Shown piece after piece: positions 8,749 through 16,749 of a stretch of DNA of 64,000 nucleotides. How positions within the stretch are numbered: the stretch's first letter is position 1; each line of letters starts with the position of its first letter. Location of the stretch: the NCBI GenBank assembly GCA_002337455.1, contig DDGC01000006.1, positions 1 through 64,000 of the forward strand. The letters run 5' to 3'. The translations under genes were made by a program, and so were the position numbers. A model generated the notes under the pieces. It had not been told where the DNA came from. It searched no databases and worked only from the letters and a program-made list of their open reading frames with translations. Source of the DNA: Rhizobiales bacterium UBA1912 (GTDB lineage: Bacteria; Pseudomonadota; Alphaproteobacteria; Rhizobiales; Devosiaceae).

Positions 8749-8787
8749 TGCCTCAATTAATTATAACACGTATAATTAATTGAGGCA
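8749..8787. promoter_or_regulatory. Perfect 17-bp inverted repeat, putative TetR operator
   Basis: The left arm TGCCTCAATTAATTATA (8749-8765) is repeated exactly as its reverse complement at 8771-8787 around a 5-base spacer (ACACG). The site lies 42 bases upstream of the tetR start and 36 upstream of the preferred start of the divergent membrane-protein gene. It is very AT-rich against its GC-rich surroundings. A terminator is unlikely because both genes point away from it. Length and position fit a TetR-dimer operator controlling both directions. Confidence 0.8.
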
Positions 8788-8822
8788 TCGGGCCAAGCGA
8801 TTTTCCCATGGAGCGACATGAA

Positions 8823-9260
8823 ATGACGACCAACGACCTTTCCAAGGACATGGGCGGGCGCGAGCTGCTGTCTTTCAGGAGTTTATTTGTGATCGCGGCG
8901 TTGTGGAATTTCGCCGGCGCCCTGCCGGGCTTGTTCGACAGCGCAGGCATGTTCGAGCGCGAATTCGGCCGCAACCTGGCTGATCCTGTCATGGTCGCCG
9001 TCTATCGTGGCGCGTGGGTTACGGCGTTGCTCTATGGTTTCGGTTTTCTGATTGTCGCCCTCAATCCGGTTCGGCATACAGGAGTGATCCTGATGGGCGG
9101 CCTGGGCAAGGGGCTTTTCGCGCTCAATCTGGCATATATGTGTCTGAACGGCTGGACTTCCGACTTTGCAATCGTGGTCATTGCCGGTGACATCATCTTC
9201 TTTACGCTGTTCGTGGTCTATTTCGTTCGGATCCGGCAGCTAGGTCACAGCCTGATCTGA
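8823..9260 (+). CDS. Four-helix integral membrane protein, unknown function
   Basis: About 145 residues with four predicted membrane helices (starting near LFVIAALWNFAGALPGLF, WVTALLYGFGFLIVAL, GVILMGGLGKGLFAL and FAIVVIAGDIIFFTLFVVYF). No enzyme motif is visible. The ATG at 8823 has GGAG nine bases upstream, so it is preferred over the in-frame ATG at 8808. Its control region holds the long palindrome shared with the divergent tetR gene, which suggests induction by the TetR ligand. It may belong to the loosely defined DUF4345/DoxX-like small membrane proteins, but I cannot assign it. Confidence 0.72.
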   Translation: MTTNDLSKDMGGRELLSFRSLFVIAALWNFAGALPGLFDSAGMFEREFGRNLADPVMVAVYRGAWVTALLYGFGFLIVALNPVRHTGVILMGGLGKGLFALNLAYMCLNGWTSDFAIVVIAGDIIFFTLFVVYFVRIRQLGHSLI

Positions 9261-9370
9261 CCTTCTATTGCCGGGGCTTGGGCCGCTTCCAGTCGCCCCG
9301 ACGCGCGCGATTTTTAATAGACGCCCGATTTTCGACTTACCGCTCCGCGCGGTGATGGTATCAAGGTCAC

Positions 9371-10486
9371 ATGCTGTTCGACCTTCCAGACCATGACACA
9401 CTTTACCGGGCGCTGCTTGAGCGCGATGCACGCTACGACGGGCAGGCTTATGTCTGCGTGTCCTCGACGGGGATTTTCTGCCGGCTGACCTGTCCGGCGC
9501 GCAAGCCGCTGTCGGAGAACTGCACTTTCCGGGCGACAATCGGGGCGTGTATCGAAGCGGGGTTTCGGCCGTGCAAGCGGTGCCACCCCATGCAGGCGGC
9601 CGCGGCGGGCGATCCAACGATCAAGGGCTTGCTGGACGCACTCGATGAACGGCCCGACAGGCGCTGGTCGGAGCGCCATGTCGCGGAAATGGGTTATGAT
9701 CTTTCGACAGTGCGGCGCAGCTTCAAGCGGCATTTCGGCATGACATTTCTCGAAATCGCCCGCCAGCGTCGGCTTCGCGAAGGGTTCGAGACGCTGGCCG
9801 ATGGCGGCAAGGTGGTGACGGCGCAGCACGAGGCGGGGTTCGATTCTCCCAGCGCGTTCCGCGCCGCTTTCGCCCGTATCCTGGGATGCGCGCCGGGTGA
9901 TTTGAGCCGGGATGGCTTGTTGCGGGCGAGTTGGATTAAGACCCCGCTTGGCGACATGATCGCTGTGGCCAGTCAGACCCATCTGCATCTGCTCGAATTT
10001 GTCGACCGAAAGGCTTTGCCGGGCGAGCTCCAGCGGTTGCGGGCAGGGGCGAAGGGCAGCATCGGGCTTGGCCGGACAGAGCCGGTAGAGCAGGCAGCGG
10101 CCGAGTTGGGCGACTTTTTCGCCGGGCACTCGGCGGCATTTGGGACACCGCTCCATCAGGAGGGTAGCGCTTTTGCCCGAGAGGTGTGGTCCGAGTTGCG
10201 GGCCATACCGGCAGGGCAGACCCGCAGCTATGGCCAGATCGCCCAGGCTATCGGCAAGCCATTATCGGTGCGGGCGGTGGCACGGGCCAATGGGGCCAAT
10301 ACGATTGCGCTTCTGGTGCCATGCCACCGGGTGATCGGGGCAGACGGGGCACTGACCGGCTATGGTGGCGGGCTGTGGCGCAAGCAGCGCCTGCTCGAGA
10401 TTGAACGCCAATATCGGGCAGAGCGGCGGGATATGGCGATGGAAGCGGGGGAAGCTAAGGCCCCCGCTACCGGAAGCGCCTTATAG
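9371..10486 (+). CDS. ada: Bifunctional DNA alkylation-repair protein/transcriptional regulator Ada
   Basis: A complete 371-residue Ada. The N-terminal methylphosphotriester-accepting zinc domain has Cys37, Cys41, Cys68 and Cys71. An AraC-type helix-turn-helix spans about 85-180, and the C-terminal O6-methylguanine methyltransferase has the acceptor Cys318 in PCHRVIG. Methyl transfer to the N-terminal cysteine turns Ada into an activator of alkylation-repair genes. An alkA-type glycosylase lies 45 kb away in this window and could be a regulon member. The last six bases overlap the convergent Grx-MauE gene. I did not find a convincing Ada box just upstream. Confidence 0.95.
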   Translation: MLFDLPDHDTLYRALLERDARYDGQAYVCVSSTGIFCRLTCPARKPLSENCTFRATIGACIEAGFRPCKRCHPMQAAAAGDPTIKGLLDALDERPDRRWSERHVAEMGYDLSTVRRSFKRHFGMTFLEIARQRRLREGFETLADGGKVVTAQHEAGFDSPSAFRAAFARILGCAPGDLSRDGLLRASWIKTPLGDMIAVASQTHLHLLEFVDRKALPGELQRLRAGAKGSIGLGRTEPVEQAAAELGDFFAGHSAAFGTPLHQEGSAFAREVWSELRAIPAGQTRSYGQIAQAIGKPLSVRAVARANGANTIALLVPCHRVIGADGALTGYGGGLWRKQRLLEIERQYRAERRDMAMEAGEAKAPATGSAL

Positions 10487-11233
10487 TCCCATACCCATCG
10501 GTTTAAAGAGCATCCAGAGCGCCATGGCGACCATCATCAGGTTTTCGGTGAGCGAGACGAAGCCCAAGGGCACGTTGCTGTCGCCACCGACGCAGGCGCA
10601 TTTGAGTTCGCGCTTGTCGATATAGACGGCCTTGAACACCGAGACCGCGCCGATCGTGCCAATGAACAGGGCAACGGGAATCGAGATCCACATAAGCGCG
10701 CCCGAGATCATCAATATACCGGTCAGGCCCTCGGCGAAGGGGTAGATTTTACCGTAGCGCACCCAACGCTGGGCCAGCAGGTCATAATTGAGGAACATTG
10801 TGGCAAAGCCATCGACATCGCGCAGCTTCTGGAGGGCCAGAAGACACATTGAAAACGCGATGAACCACTCGGCGGTTTCGACGGTCACAAGGGTGCCGAA
10901 AGCTGCCCAACTGGTGGCGAGCGCCATCAGCGCGGCCATGCCGAACAGCGCGATCACCGGGGTGTAGGTGGGCGTGTCCTCGTCCCTGGGTGCCTTGCCG
11001 AAGAATCTTTCCAGATCCTCGTAGCCGCCGATCCGCTTGCCGTCGATGAAGGTCTGGGGCGTGGTTTCGACGTGATGCTCGGCCATGAAGGCGTCGGTTT
11101 GCTCGCGTGAGGTCAGGCGGTGGTCTTGGACCTCAAATCCGTTCCGCTTGAGCAGGTCGAGGGATTTGAGACCCCACGGGCAGGTGTGCTCGGGGGTGTC
11201 CATACGGTAGAGCTGGGCTTGCTTTTGAGCCAT
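10481..11233 (-). CDS. Glutaredoxin-MauE/DoxX fusion membrane protein
   Basis: 250 residues. Residues 1-80 form a glutaredoxin-like domain with a single active-site-type cysteine (Cys18 in TCPWG) and the cis-Pro region TTPQTFIDGKRIGGYEDL. Residues about 90-250 form a MauE/DoxX-type membrane domain with four or more helices, a conserved RYGKIYPFAEGL loop and a CxC motif (Cys212, Cys214). MauE-type proteins are linked to disulfide or redox maturation across the inner membrane. The gene lies 42 bases behind a heavy-metal-associated (HMA) domain gene under a CueR-style promoter, so a role in copper-linked redox handling is inferred. The exact reaction is unknown. Confidence 0.82.
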   Translation of the reverse strand: MAQKQAQLYRMDTPEHTCPWGLKSLDLLKRNGFEVQDHRLTSREQTDAFMAEHHVETTPQTFIDGKRIGGYEDLERFFGKAPRDEDTPTYTPVIALFGMAALMALATSWAAFGTLVTVETAEWFIAFSMCLLALQKLRDVDGFATMFLNYDLLAQRWVRYGKIYPFAEGLTGILMISGALMWISIPVALFIGTIGAVSVFKAVYIDKRELKCACVGGDSNVPLGFVSLTENLMMVAMALWMLFKPMGMGL

Positions 11234-11255
11234 TGGCGGTGCTCCTTGCTTTGTC

Positions 11256-11274
11256 GCGTTCCCAGTGGGAACGC
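11256..11274 (-). other. Intergenic hairpin between HMA and Grx-MauE genes
   Basis: A perfect inverted repeat GCGTTCCCA-G-TGGGAACGC sits immediately after the HMA stop codon and ahead of the next gene's ribosome site. In RNA it gives an 8-bp stem with a 3-base loop. There is no T-tract, so it is not a standard terminator. It could stabilise or partly terminate the upstream message. The core TTCCCA/TGGGAA also echoes the dyad of the upstream promoter, so a second regulator contact is possible. Confidence 0.5.
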
Positions 11275-11275
11275 T

Positions 11276-11470
11276 TTAGCGCGGCGTTATGGGATAGCCT
11301 GCGGCAGCCAGCGCCGTTTCGACGTCGGTTAGCCTGGCCGAGGTCTGGATGGCGATGGTTCTGCGCTCGAGATCGGGGGTGACGCGGCTGGCGCCGTCGA
11401 GCGCCTTGAGGGCATCGGTGATGGTCGCGACGCATCCGTCGCAGGACATCCGGGCGATATGGAACTCCAT
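11276..11470 (-). CDS. Heavy-metal-associated (HMA) domain protein, CopZ-like
   Basis: A 64-residue stand-alone HMA domain with the metal-binding motif MSCDGC (residues 8-13; Cys10 and Cys13). Such proteins bind Cu(I) and pass it to P-type ATPases or regulators in the cytoplasm. AGGAGGC lies just upstream of the ATG, and a promoter with a 19-bp spacer and central dyad typical of CueR control lies 33-63 bases upstream. It is the first gene of a two-gene unit with the Grx-MauE membrane protein. No copper ATPase or CueR-type regulator is in the window. Copper is favoured over zinc or mercury from the promoter style. Confidence 0.87.
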   Translation of the reverse strand: MEFHIARMSCDGCVATITDALKALDGASRVTPDLERRTIAIQTSARLTDVETALAAAGYPITPR

Positions 11471-11502
11471 GAGAGCCTCCTTTTGTGTGTCTCATGGAGC
11501 AA

Positions 11503-11533
11503 CAGATAGGGCTTCCCACCATGGGAAGGTCAA
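11503..11533 (-). promoter_or_regulatory. CueR/MerR-type promoter with 19-bp spacer and dyad
   Basis: On the minus strand, TTGACC (11533-11528) and TATCTG (11508-11503) are separated by exactly 19 bases, longer than the usual 17. The spacer contains a perfect dyad CTTCCCA-TGG-TGGGAAG (11512-11528). The overlong spacer with a central dyad is the hallmark of promoters twisted into activity by MerR-family activators such as CueR. It drives the HMA gene and probably Grx-MauE. The predicted leader is about 26 bases. The cognate regulator is not encoded nearby. Confidence 0.82.
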
Positions 11534-11551
11534 GGGACAATTGACATCTTG

Positions 11552-12790
11552 TCAGGCCGATGCCGGGGCAGTGGCTGTCGGAGAGCCGCCAACCTGTCGC
11601 GGCGGCGGGAAGGCAAGGGCTATGATTGCGGCGGCGATGCCGATGGCGGCCGAGGCGAGATAGAGAAAATGGTAGCTGCCATAGGTATCGTAGAGCCAGC
11701 CGCCGCCCACCGGGCCAAAGGCCATACCGATCGATGAGGTCATTGTGGCGGCGCCCAGGACGGTGCCCATGACATGGGCGCCGAAATAGTCGCGGGCCAG
11801 CACCGCATAGAGCGGCATCACCCCGCCATAGGCCATGCCCAGAACGACTGCCAGCATATAGAAATCGGTCAATTGGGTGACATAGATATAGGCGTAGATG
11901 CCCACGGACTGCAGGGCGAGACCGGCGATGATGACCTTCTTGACGCCCAGCCGGTCGGCGGCGAGCCCGAAGATGACACGTCCAAAGAGGCCGGCAAGAC
12001 CCTCGACGGAATAGATCGAGGCGGCGGCAAGGGCCGGGATCCCGCACAGCATGGCGTAGCTCACTGTATGGAATATCGGGCCCGAGTGGGCAGCGCAGCA
12101 CAGAAAGAAGGTGGCGGCGAGGACGATGAATTGCGGCGTGCGCAGCGCGGCGAAGGCGGTGGCCGGTGCAGGTTGGTGCGGGGCGACATCCTGTCCGGGG
12201 GCCGGTTCGGCGCTCGGAGCGGTTTGCGGCGCGCGGCGGATGAGAAAGCTGGCAGGAACGAGAATCACGGTGGCGCCGATGGCGGTCATCGACATGGCGC
12301 TGCGCCAGCCGAAGGTTTCGATCAGAACCGATGCAAAGGGCGTCATCACTATGGGCGCGACGCCTGCGCCCAGCGAAACAAGCGATACGGCGAGCGAGCG
12401 GTGTTTGTCGAACCAGCCGACAGTGGTGGCCATGAGCGGGGCAAAGAACGCGCCGCCGGCCATGCCGACCAGGCCGCCATATGCGATCTGGAAGACGACA
12501 AGATCGGAGGTGGTGCTGGCAAGGTAGAGGCCCCCACCCAGGATGAATGCGGCGATCAGGACGACAGGGCGCGCGCCGATACGGTCGGTCAGCGTACCCC
12601 AGAGGAATCCGGCGACGCCCATGACGACAAAGCCTATGGTCATGGCCATGGAAATCCCGGCCCGGGTCCAGCCGGTTTCGTCGGCAATGGGCTGGAGATA
12701 GACGGGCAGCGCGAACATCGCCCCCATTGCCACGCAGGTCATCACCGCACCCGTTGCGACGATCACCCAGCCATAGTGAAGCCTTGTCAT
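11552..12790 (-). CDS. Major facilitator superfamily transporter (oxalate/formate antiporter-like)
   Basis: 412 residues with 12 predicted membrane helices and a central cytoplasmic loop rich in Pro, Ala and Gln. The loop motif GTLTDRIGARPV after helix 2 is the MFS signature, and FGLAADRLGVKKV repeats it in the second half. The overall pattern resembles the OFA (oxalate:formate antiporter) and monocarboxylate-like carriers, so an organic-acid substrate is a guess. The ATG at 12790 has GGAGGG about nine bases upstream; the longer frame to 13039 has a non-membrane N terminus and is not preferred. It faces away from the chemotaxis cluster. Confidence 0.85.
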   Translation of the reverse strand: MTRLHYGWVIVATGAVMTCVAMGAMFALPVYLQPIADETGWTRAGISMAMTIGFVVMGVAGFLWGTLTDRIGARPVVLIAAFILGGGLYLASTTSDLVVFQIAYGGLVGMAGGAFFAPLMATTVGWFDKHRSLAVSLVSLGAGVAPIVMTPFASVLIETFGWRSAMSMTAIGATVILVPASFLIRRAPQTAPSAEPAPGQDVAPHQPAPATAFAALRTPQFIVLAATFFLCCAAHSGPIFHTVSYAMLCGIPALAAASIYSVEGLAGLFGRVIFGLAADRLGVKKVIIAGLALQSVGIYAYIYVTQLTDFYMLAVVLGMAYGGVMPLYAVLARDYFGAHVMGTVLGAATMTSSIGMAFGPVGGGWLYDTYGSYHFLYLASAAIGIAAAIIALAFPPPRQVGGSPTATAPASA

Positions 12791-13079
12791 TTTCTGGTCC
12801 CTCCGTGCGAATTGAACCGAGGACGAATGGGGCAATCGCCTGCCGACAGGTGCCGAAAAAAATATTGCGCGGCCGGTTGAGCGAACGGGGAGCAGTGTAA
12901 CCGGTTTCGGCGCACGAGCATTTCCGCCTTTCCAGGAGCGCACGTCTCCATCTGCTCGTGCTCTCGGACCGAACTGGTGGGGATCACCACTGCGGGAAGT
13001 GTTCCTATGGTTAGGAATTCTTAAACGCTTCATAGACAAACTGCCGCCAATGAAACCACAGGGCAGGAGACGGCCTTAA

Positions 13080-13370
13080 ATGGCGAAATCGCAAGTTCAG
13101 TCCGTGGCGCTGCCCCGGATTGTCGATCTCGATGCGCTGGACGACATCGCTGAGACGCTGATCGGCGCGCTTTCTGCCGGACCGGTGGATGTCGATGCTT
13201 CCGGCGTCGAACGCGTTTCCACCAACGCCCTGTTCATGCTTTTGAGCGCCGCGCAGACGGCGAAGAAAGCCAAGTTTGCCTTCACAATCTCGGACGCGAG
13301 CGCTTCGGTCGCCGCGGCCATCGAAAAGCTGGGCCTCAAGCCCGCGTTCGAACCCGTCCTCAAGGGATAG
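13080..13370 (+). CDS. STAS-domain protein at the head of the chemotaxis operon
   Basis: 96 residues forming one STAS domain, the anti-sigma-factor-antagonist fold. The conserved DxSG(V)xxxST stretch appears as DASGVERVSTNALFML, keeping a Ser-Thr at the position phosphorylated in SpoIIAA relatives. It is seven bases upstream of cheY and in line with cheA and cheW, so co-transcription is likely. STAS proteins at the head of chemotaxis clusters are known in alphaproteobacteria, but their role is poorly defined. It may act as a phosphorylated switch or a scaffold for the array. Confidence 0.85.
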   Translation: MAKSQVQSVALPRIVDLDALDDIAETLIGALSAGPVDVDASGVERVSTNALFMLLSAAQTAKKAKFAFTISDASASVAAAIEKLGLKPAFEPVLKG

Positions 13371-13377
13371 TATCCAA

Positions 13378-13737
13378 ATGCGCGTTCTTACCGTCGACGA
13401 TTCGCGGACCATCCTCGCGATGCTGCACCACACGCTCACCAATGCCGGCTTCGAGGTGCTTCAGGCCGAGAACGGGCAGGTCGGGCTCGATGTGCTGGGG
13501 CGCGAAAATGTCGATGTGGTGATTACCGACATCAACATGCCGGTCATGGACGGCATCGAATTCATCAAGAACGTAAGGGCGACCGGCAAGCACCAGAGCC
13601 TGCCGATCCTGATCCTGACCACCGAAACCAGCCAGGACAAGCGCGACCAAGGGCGCGCGGCGGGCGGTACCGGCTGGATCGTCAAACCATTCGATCCCGA
13701 AAAGCTCATTTCGGTCATCAACAAGGTCGTTCACTGA
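13378..13737 (+). CDS. cheY: Chemotaxis response regulator CheY (first copy)
   Basis: A 119-residue single receiver domain. The acidic pair is Asp7/Asp8, the phosphorylated residue Asp51 (ITDINMPVMDG), the switch Thr82 region is LILTTE, and Lys103 lies in VKPF. When phosphorylated by CheA such proteins bind the flagellar switch or act as a phosphate sink. The longer in-frame start at 13276 would lie inside the STAS gene and is rejected. A second cheY follows cheB 12 kb away; which of the two drives the motor cannot be read from sequence. Confidence 0.93.
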   Translation: MRVLTVDDSRTILAMLHHTLTNAGFEVLQAENGQVGLDVLGRENVDVVITDINMPVMDGIEFIKNVRATGKHQSLPILILTTETSQDKRDQGRAAGGTGWIVKPFDPEKLISVINKVVH

Positions 13738-13779
13738 ATTGAACGCGAAAACTTCGCCAATGGGGGCTGTGGCTAAAAA

Positions 13780-15987
13780 ATGAGTGACCTCGACGAATTC
13801 AAGGCCACATATTTCGACGAATGTTCGGAACTGCTGCTCGAACTCGAGGAGCAGTTTTCGGCCATCCAGGAGGGTGACCGGGACGGAGACAGGCTCAACG
13901 CCGTGTTCCGCGCCATCCACTCGATCAAGGGCGGTGGCGGAGCCTTCGGGTTCGACGCTCTGGTTAAATTCGCCCACAGCTTTGAAACGCTGCTCGACTA
14001 TGTGCGCGATGGACGGGTGGAGCTCAGCGAAGACGTTGTGGTCCTGTGCATCCGTTCGATCGACATCGTTGCCGATTTCGTGACCGCGGCGCGCGAAGGT
14101 GAAACGCTGGCCGCCGACTATGGCGCTGTCGAAAAAGCCCAGTTCGATGCACTGGCGCGCGGCGAAGTGGCCGGGGCGCCAGCGCCCGCGTCCAACGAAG
14201 AGCCGATGGACGATTTCGACATCGATTTTACCCCGGTCGCCGTCAATTTCGACGCGAGCAAGCCCATGGCGTCGGTCGCGCCCTCAGCTGATGGGGCGAG
14301 CGTGTGGACGATCCGGTTTACACCGTTCTCGACGCTTTACGAGCGGGCCAACGATCCGCTGCTGCTGTTCCGCGAACTCGGCCTTCTGGGCGAGATGAGC
14401 GTTGAGCCGGATCTGGCACCAATCCCGGAACTGGCCGCGTTCGAGCCGTTTGCGGTCTATTGCTCCTGGACGATTTCGCTCGTCTCGGACAAGGCGAGCG
14501 AAGAGACGATCCGCGAGGTTTTCGAGTTCGTGGACGGCGATTGCGAGATCATTATCGAAAAGGGCGAAGCCGCGCCCGTGGTGATCGAAGACGATCTGCC
14601 GAGCTTTGCGGCGCTGGCCGAGGAGGCCAAGGCGGACCGCAAGTTCGTGGCGAACGGGGAACCCGACGATATCGCGGTGCCCGATGCGGTCGCGCCAGTC
14701 GCCCGGGCCGCTCAGGCCGAACCAGCGCCGGCCTTTGCACCCAATGTGGTGCCGATGGCGGCCAAACCGGCGGAGCCCGCCGAAGAGACCGGATCGGGGC
14801 GTCCGGTGGGCATGAGCTCGATCCGCGTCGATCTCGACAAGGTGGACCGCGTGGTCAACATGGTGGGCGAGCTGGTCATCACCCAGTCGATGCTGACCCA
14901 GCAGATGGACGACGCCATTCGCGACCGGTATCAGGAACTGGTGCGGGGCATCGAGGTTCTGGCCCAGACGACGCGCGGGCTGCAGGACGCCGTGATGGCC
15001 ATCCGCGCCCAACCGGTCAAATCGGTATTCTCACGCATGCCGCGCCTGGTGCGCGAGCTGGCGTCCAAGACCGGCAAGAAGATCAAGCTCGAAACGATTG
15101 GTGAGAACACCGAAATCGACAAGACGGTGATCGAGCAACTGTCCGATCCGCTCACCCATATGGTGCGCAATTCGGCCGATCACGGGATCGAAATCCCGGA
15201 AAAGCGCACGGCGCGGGGCAAGCCGGAAATCGGGACAGTACGACTTTCGGCCGAACAGGCGGGCGGCAATATCCTGATCATCGTCGAGGATGACGGGGGC
15301 GGGATCAACCGCGAGCGGGTGCTCGAGATCGCCCGCGATCGCGGCGTTGTCGGACCCGACCAGCAATTGACCGACGAGCAGATCGACAATCTGATCTTTG
15401 CGCCGGGCTTTTCGACAGCTTCGGAAGTTTCCGACATTTCGGGGCGCGGTGTGGGGATGGACGTTGTCCTCTCCAACATCAAGAAAATCGGCGGCTCGGT
15501 GCATGTGCGGAGCTGGACGGGCAAGGGTACGCGCATGACGCTGCGCCTGCCGCTAACGCTTGCCGTGCTCGATGTGATGCTGGTCAAGGTTGGGGGCAGC
15601 CCCTATGTGATCCCGCTGTCTTCGATCGTTGAAACCATCCAGAATTCGCGTGCCGATTTCGGGCATATGCCTTCGGGCGGCAAGGTTTTGCAGGTGCGCG
15701 GGGAATACGTGCAGGTTGTCGATTTGGCCGATCGCTTCGAGATGATTTCGCAAAAGGAAGAAGCCGAGGGCTTTGTCGTTTTGTGCGAGGCGGAAGGCAA
15801 TTCCAAGATCGCGTTGGTGGTTGATGACATCATCGGCCAGCAACAGGTGGTCATCAAGTCGCTCGAGGAGAATTTCGAGCGGATCGATGGCATCGCCGGC
15901 GGCACGATCCTTGGCGATGGTAACGTTGCGTTGATTGTTGATGTGCAATCTCTCAAATCGGGAAATGCGCATCAGAATGCTGCATAG
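13780..15987 (+). CDS. cheA: Chemotaxis histidine kinase CheA
   Basis: 735 residues in canonical order: Hpt domain with the phosphorylated His47 (FRAIHSIKGGGG), a middle region with Ala/Pro-rich linkers, a dimerisation helix pair starting near SSIRVDLDKVDRVVNMVGELV, the HATPase domain with the N-box HMVRNSADHGIE and G-box GRGVGMDVV, and a C-terminal CheW-like regulatory domain. It autophosphorylates in receptor arrays and passes phosphate to CheY and CheB. The P2-like region (about 165-280) is diverged and acidic. The gene follows cheY after 42 bases and leads into cheW. Confidence 0.97.
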   Translation: MSDLDEFKATYFDECSELLLELEEQFSAIQEGDRDGDRLNAVFRAIHSIKGGGGAFGFDALVKFAHSFETLLDYVRDGRVELSEDVVVLCIRSIDIVADFVTAAREGETLAADYGAVEKAQFDALARGEVAGAPAPASNEEPMDDFDIDFTPVAVNFDASKPMASVAPSADGASVWTIRFTPFSTLYERANDPLLLFRELGLLGEMSVEPDLAPIPELAAFEPFAVYCSWTISLVSDKASEETIREVFEFVDGDCEIIIEKGEAAPVVIEDDLPSFAALAEEAKADRKFVANGEPDDIAVPDAVAPVARAAQAEPAPAFAPNVVPMAAKPAEPAEETGSGRPVGMSSIRVDLDKVDRVVNMVGELVITQSMLTQQMDDAIRDRYQELVRGIEVLAQTTRGLQDAVMAIRAQPVKSVFSRMPRLVRELASKTGKKIKLETIGENTEIDKTVIEQLSDPLTHMVRNSADHGIEIPEKRTARGKPEIGTVRLSAEQAGGNILIIVEDDGGGINRERVLEIARDRGVVGPDQQLTDEQIDNLIFAPGFSTASEVSDISGRGVGMDVVLSNIKKIGGSVHVRSWTGKGTRMTLRLPLTLAVLDVMLVKVGGSPYVIPLSSIVETIQNSRADFGHMPSGGKVLQVRGEYVQVVDLADRFEMISQKEEAEGFVVLCEAEGNSKIALVVDDIIGQQQVVIKSLEENFERIDGIAGGTILGDGNVALIVDVQSLKSGNAHQNAA

Positions 15988-16045
15988 GGCCACAAGGCTC
16001 GACATTTGGGGGACAGAACGCTCCCCGTTCTAGTGAGGTCACGAC

Positions 16046-16534
16046 ATGGAAGCGCTTGGTCTTCGCGACGAATATTCGGATACAACGGCAGGAGCCAGCC
16101 ACAATTCGCTGCAGCTGATTGCCTTTTCCATCGACGAGCAGATCTATGGCGTCGAAATCACCACAGTGCGCGAAATCCGCGCCTGGAACGGGGCGACGCC
16201 ACTGCCCAATACGCGCGAATATGTGCGCGGGGTGATCAATCTGCGCGGCACCATCGTGCCGATCTTCGATCTGCGGGCCCGGTTCGGGGATGGACAGACC
16301 AACCCCACCAAGAACCACGTCGTTGTGGTAATGAGCGTCGGGGAAAAGTGGATCGGCATTCTGGTCGATGCAGTGTCCGACATTCTCACGGTCTCCAAAG
16401 ACGACATCCACGCGGTGCCTGAGGGCAATTCGGTGGACACCGAGCTTTTGAATGGCATTGTCACCCATGACAGCCGCATGGTCGGCCTGATCGACCTTGC
16501 CGCCGTGGTTTCGGGCGCCAAGATCGACGCCTAA
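16046..16534 (+). CDS. cheW: Chemotaxis coupling protein CheW
   Basis: A 162-residue single CheW domain that links CheA to receptor tips. Typical features include IDEQIYGVEITTVREIRAW near the N terminus, the conserved GVINLRGTIVPIFDLR core and the ending SRMVGLIDLAAVV. It is the last gene of the first chemotaxis block. A strong intrinsic terminator lies 27 bases after its stop, which separates this block from the genes that follow. Confidence 0.95.
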   Translation: MEALGLRDEYSDTTAGASHNSLQLIAFSIDEQIYGVEITTVREIRAWNGATPLPNTREYVRGVINLRGTIVPIFDLRARFGDGQTNPTKNHVVVVMSVGEKWIGILVDAVSDILTVSKDDIHAVPEGNSVDTELLNGIVTHDSRMVGLIDLAAVVSGAKIDA

Positions 16535-16560
16535 GGCGATTTGCAGACATGGAATAATGG

Positions 16561-16589
16561 ACCCGCCTGCGCAAGCCGGCGGGTTTTTT
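16561..16589 (+). terminator. Rho-independent terminator after cheW
   Basis: A 7-bp stem ACCCGCC (16561-16567) / GGCGGGT (16578-16584) with a 10-base loop, continuing into a run of six T (16584-16589). It closes the STAS-cheY-cheA-cheW unit. Confidence 0.88.
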
Positions 16590-16749
16590 GGTGTCAGGGA
16601 TGGGTCCATGGGGTGTCTGGTTCGATGGAAAATAGACTGACCGCTTTCGGAAGGAGATTGCGGAAAGCGGGCCTTCGGGGTGACGCGCAGCATCTGGTCT
16701 AGCGCCTAAATCTACTCTTATATGCCTCTCGCGGCATTGATACCGTTGG

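Noticed and set aside
8749..8787. Palindrome as a transcription terminator
   Set aside because: The neighbouring genes are divergent and no T-tract follows; an operator fits better.
11774..12880. Long plus-strand frame of 368 codons opposite the MFS gene
   Set aside because: The translation is Gly/Asp/His-rich with no membrane or domain pattern; the minus strand encodes a clear 12-helix carrier with a ribosome site.
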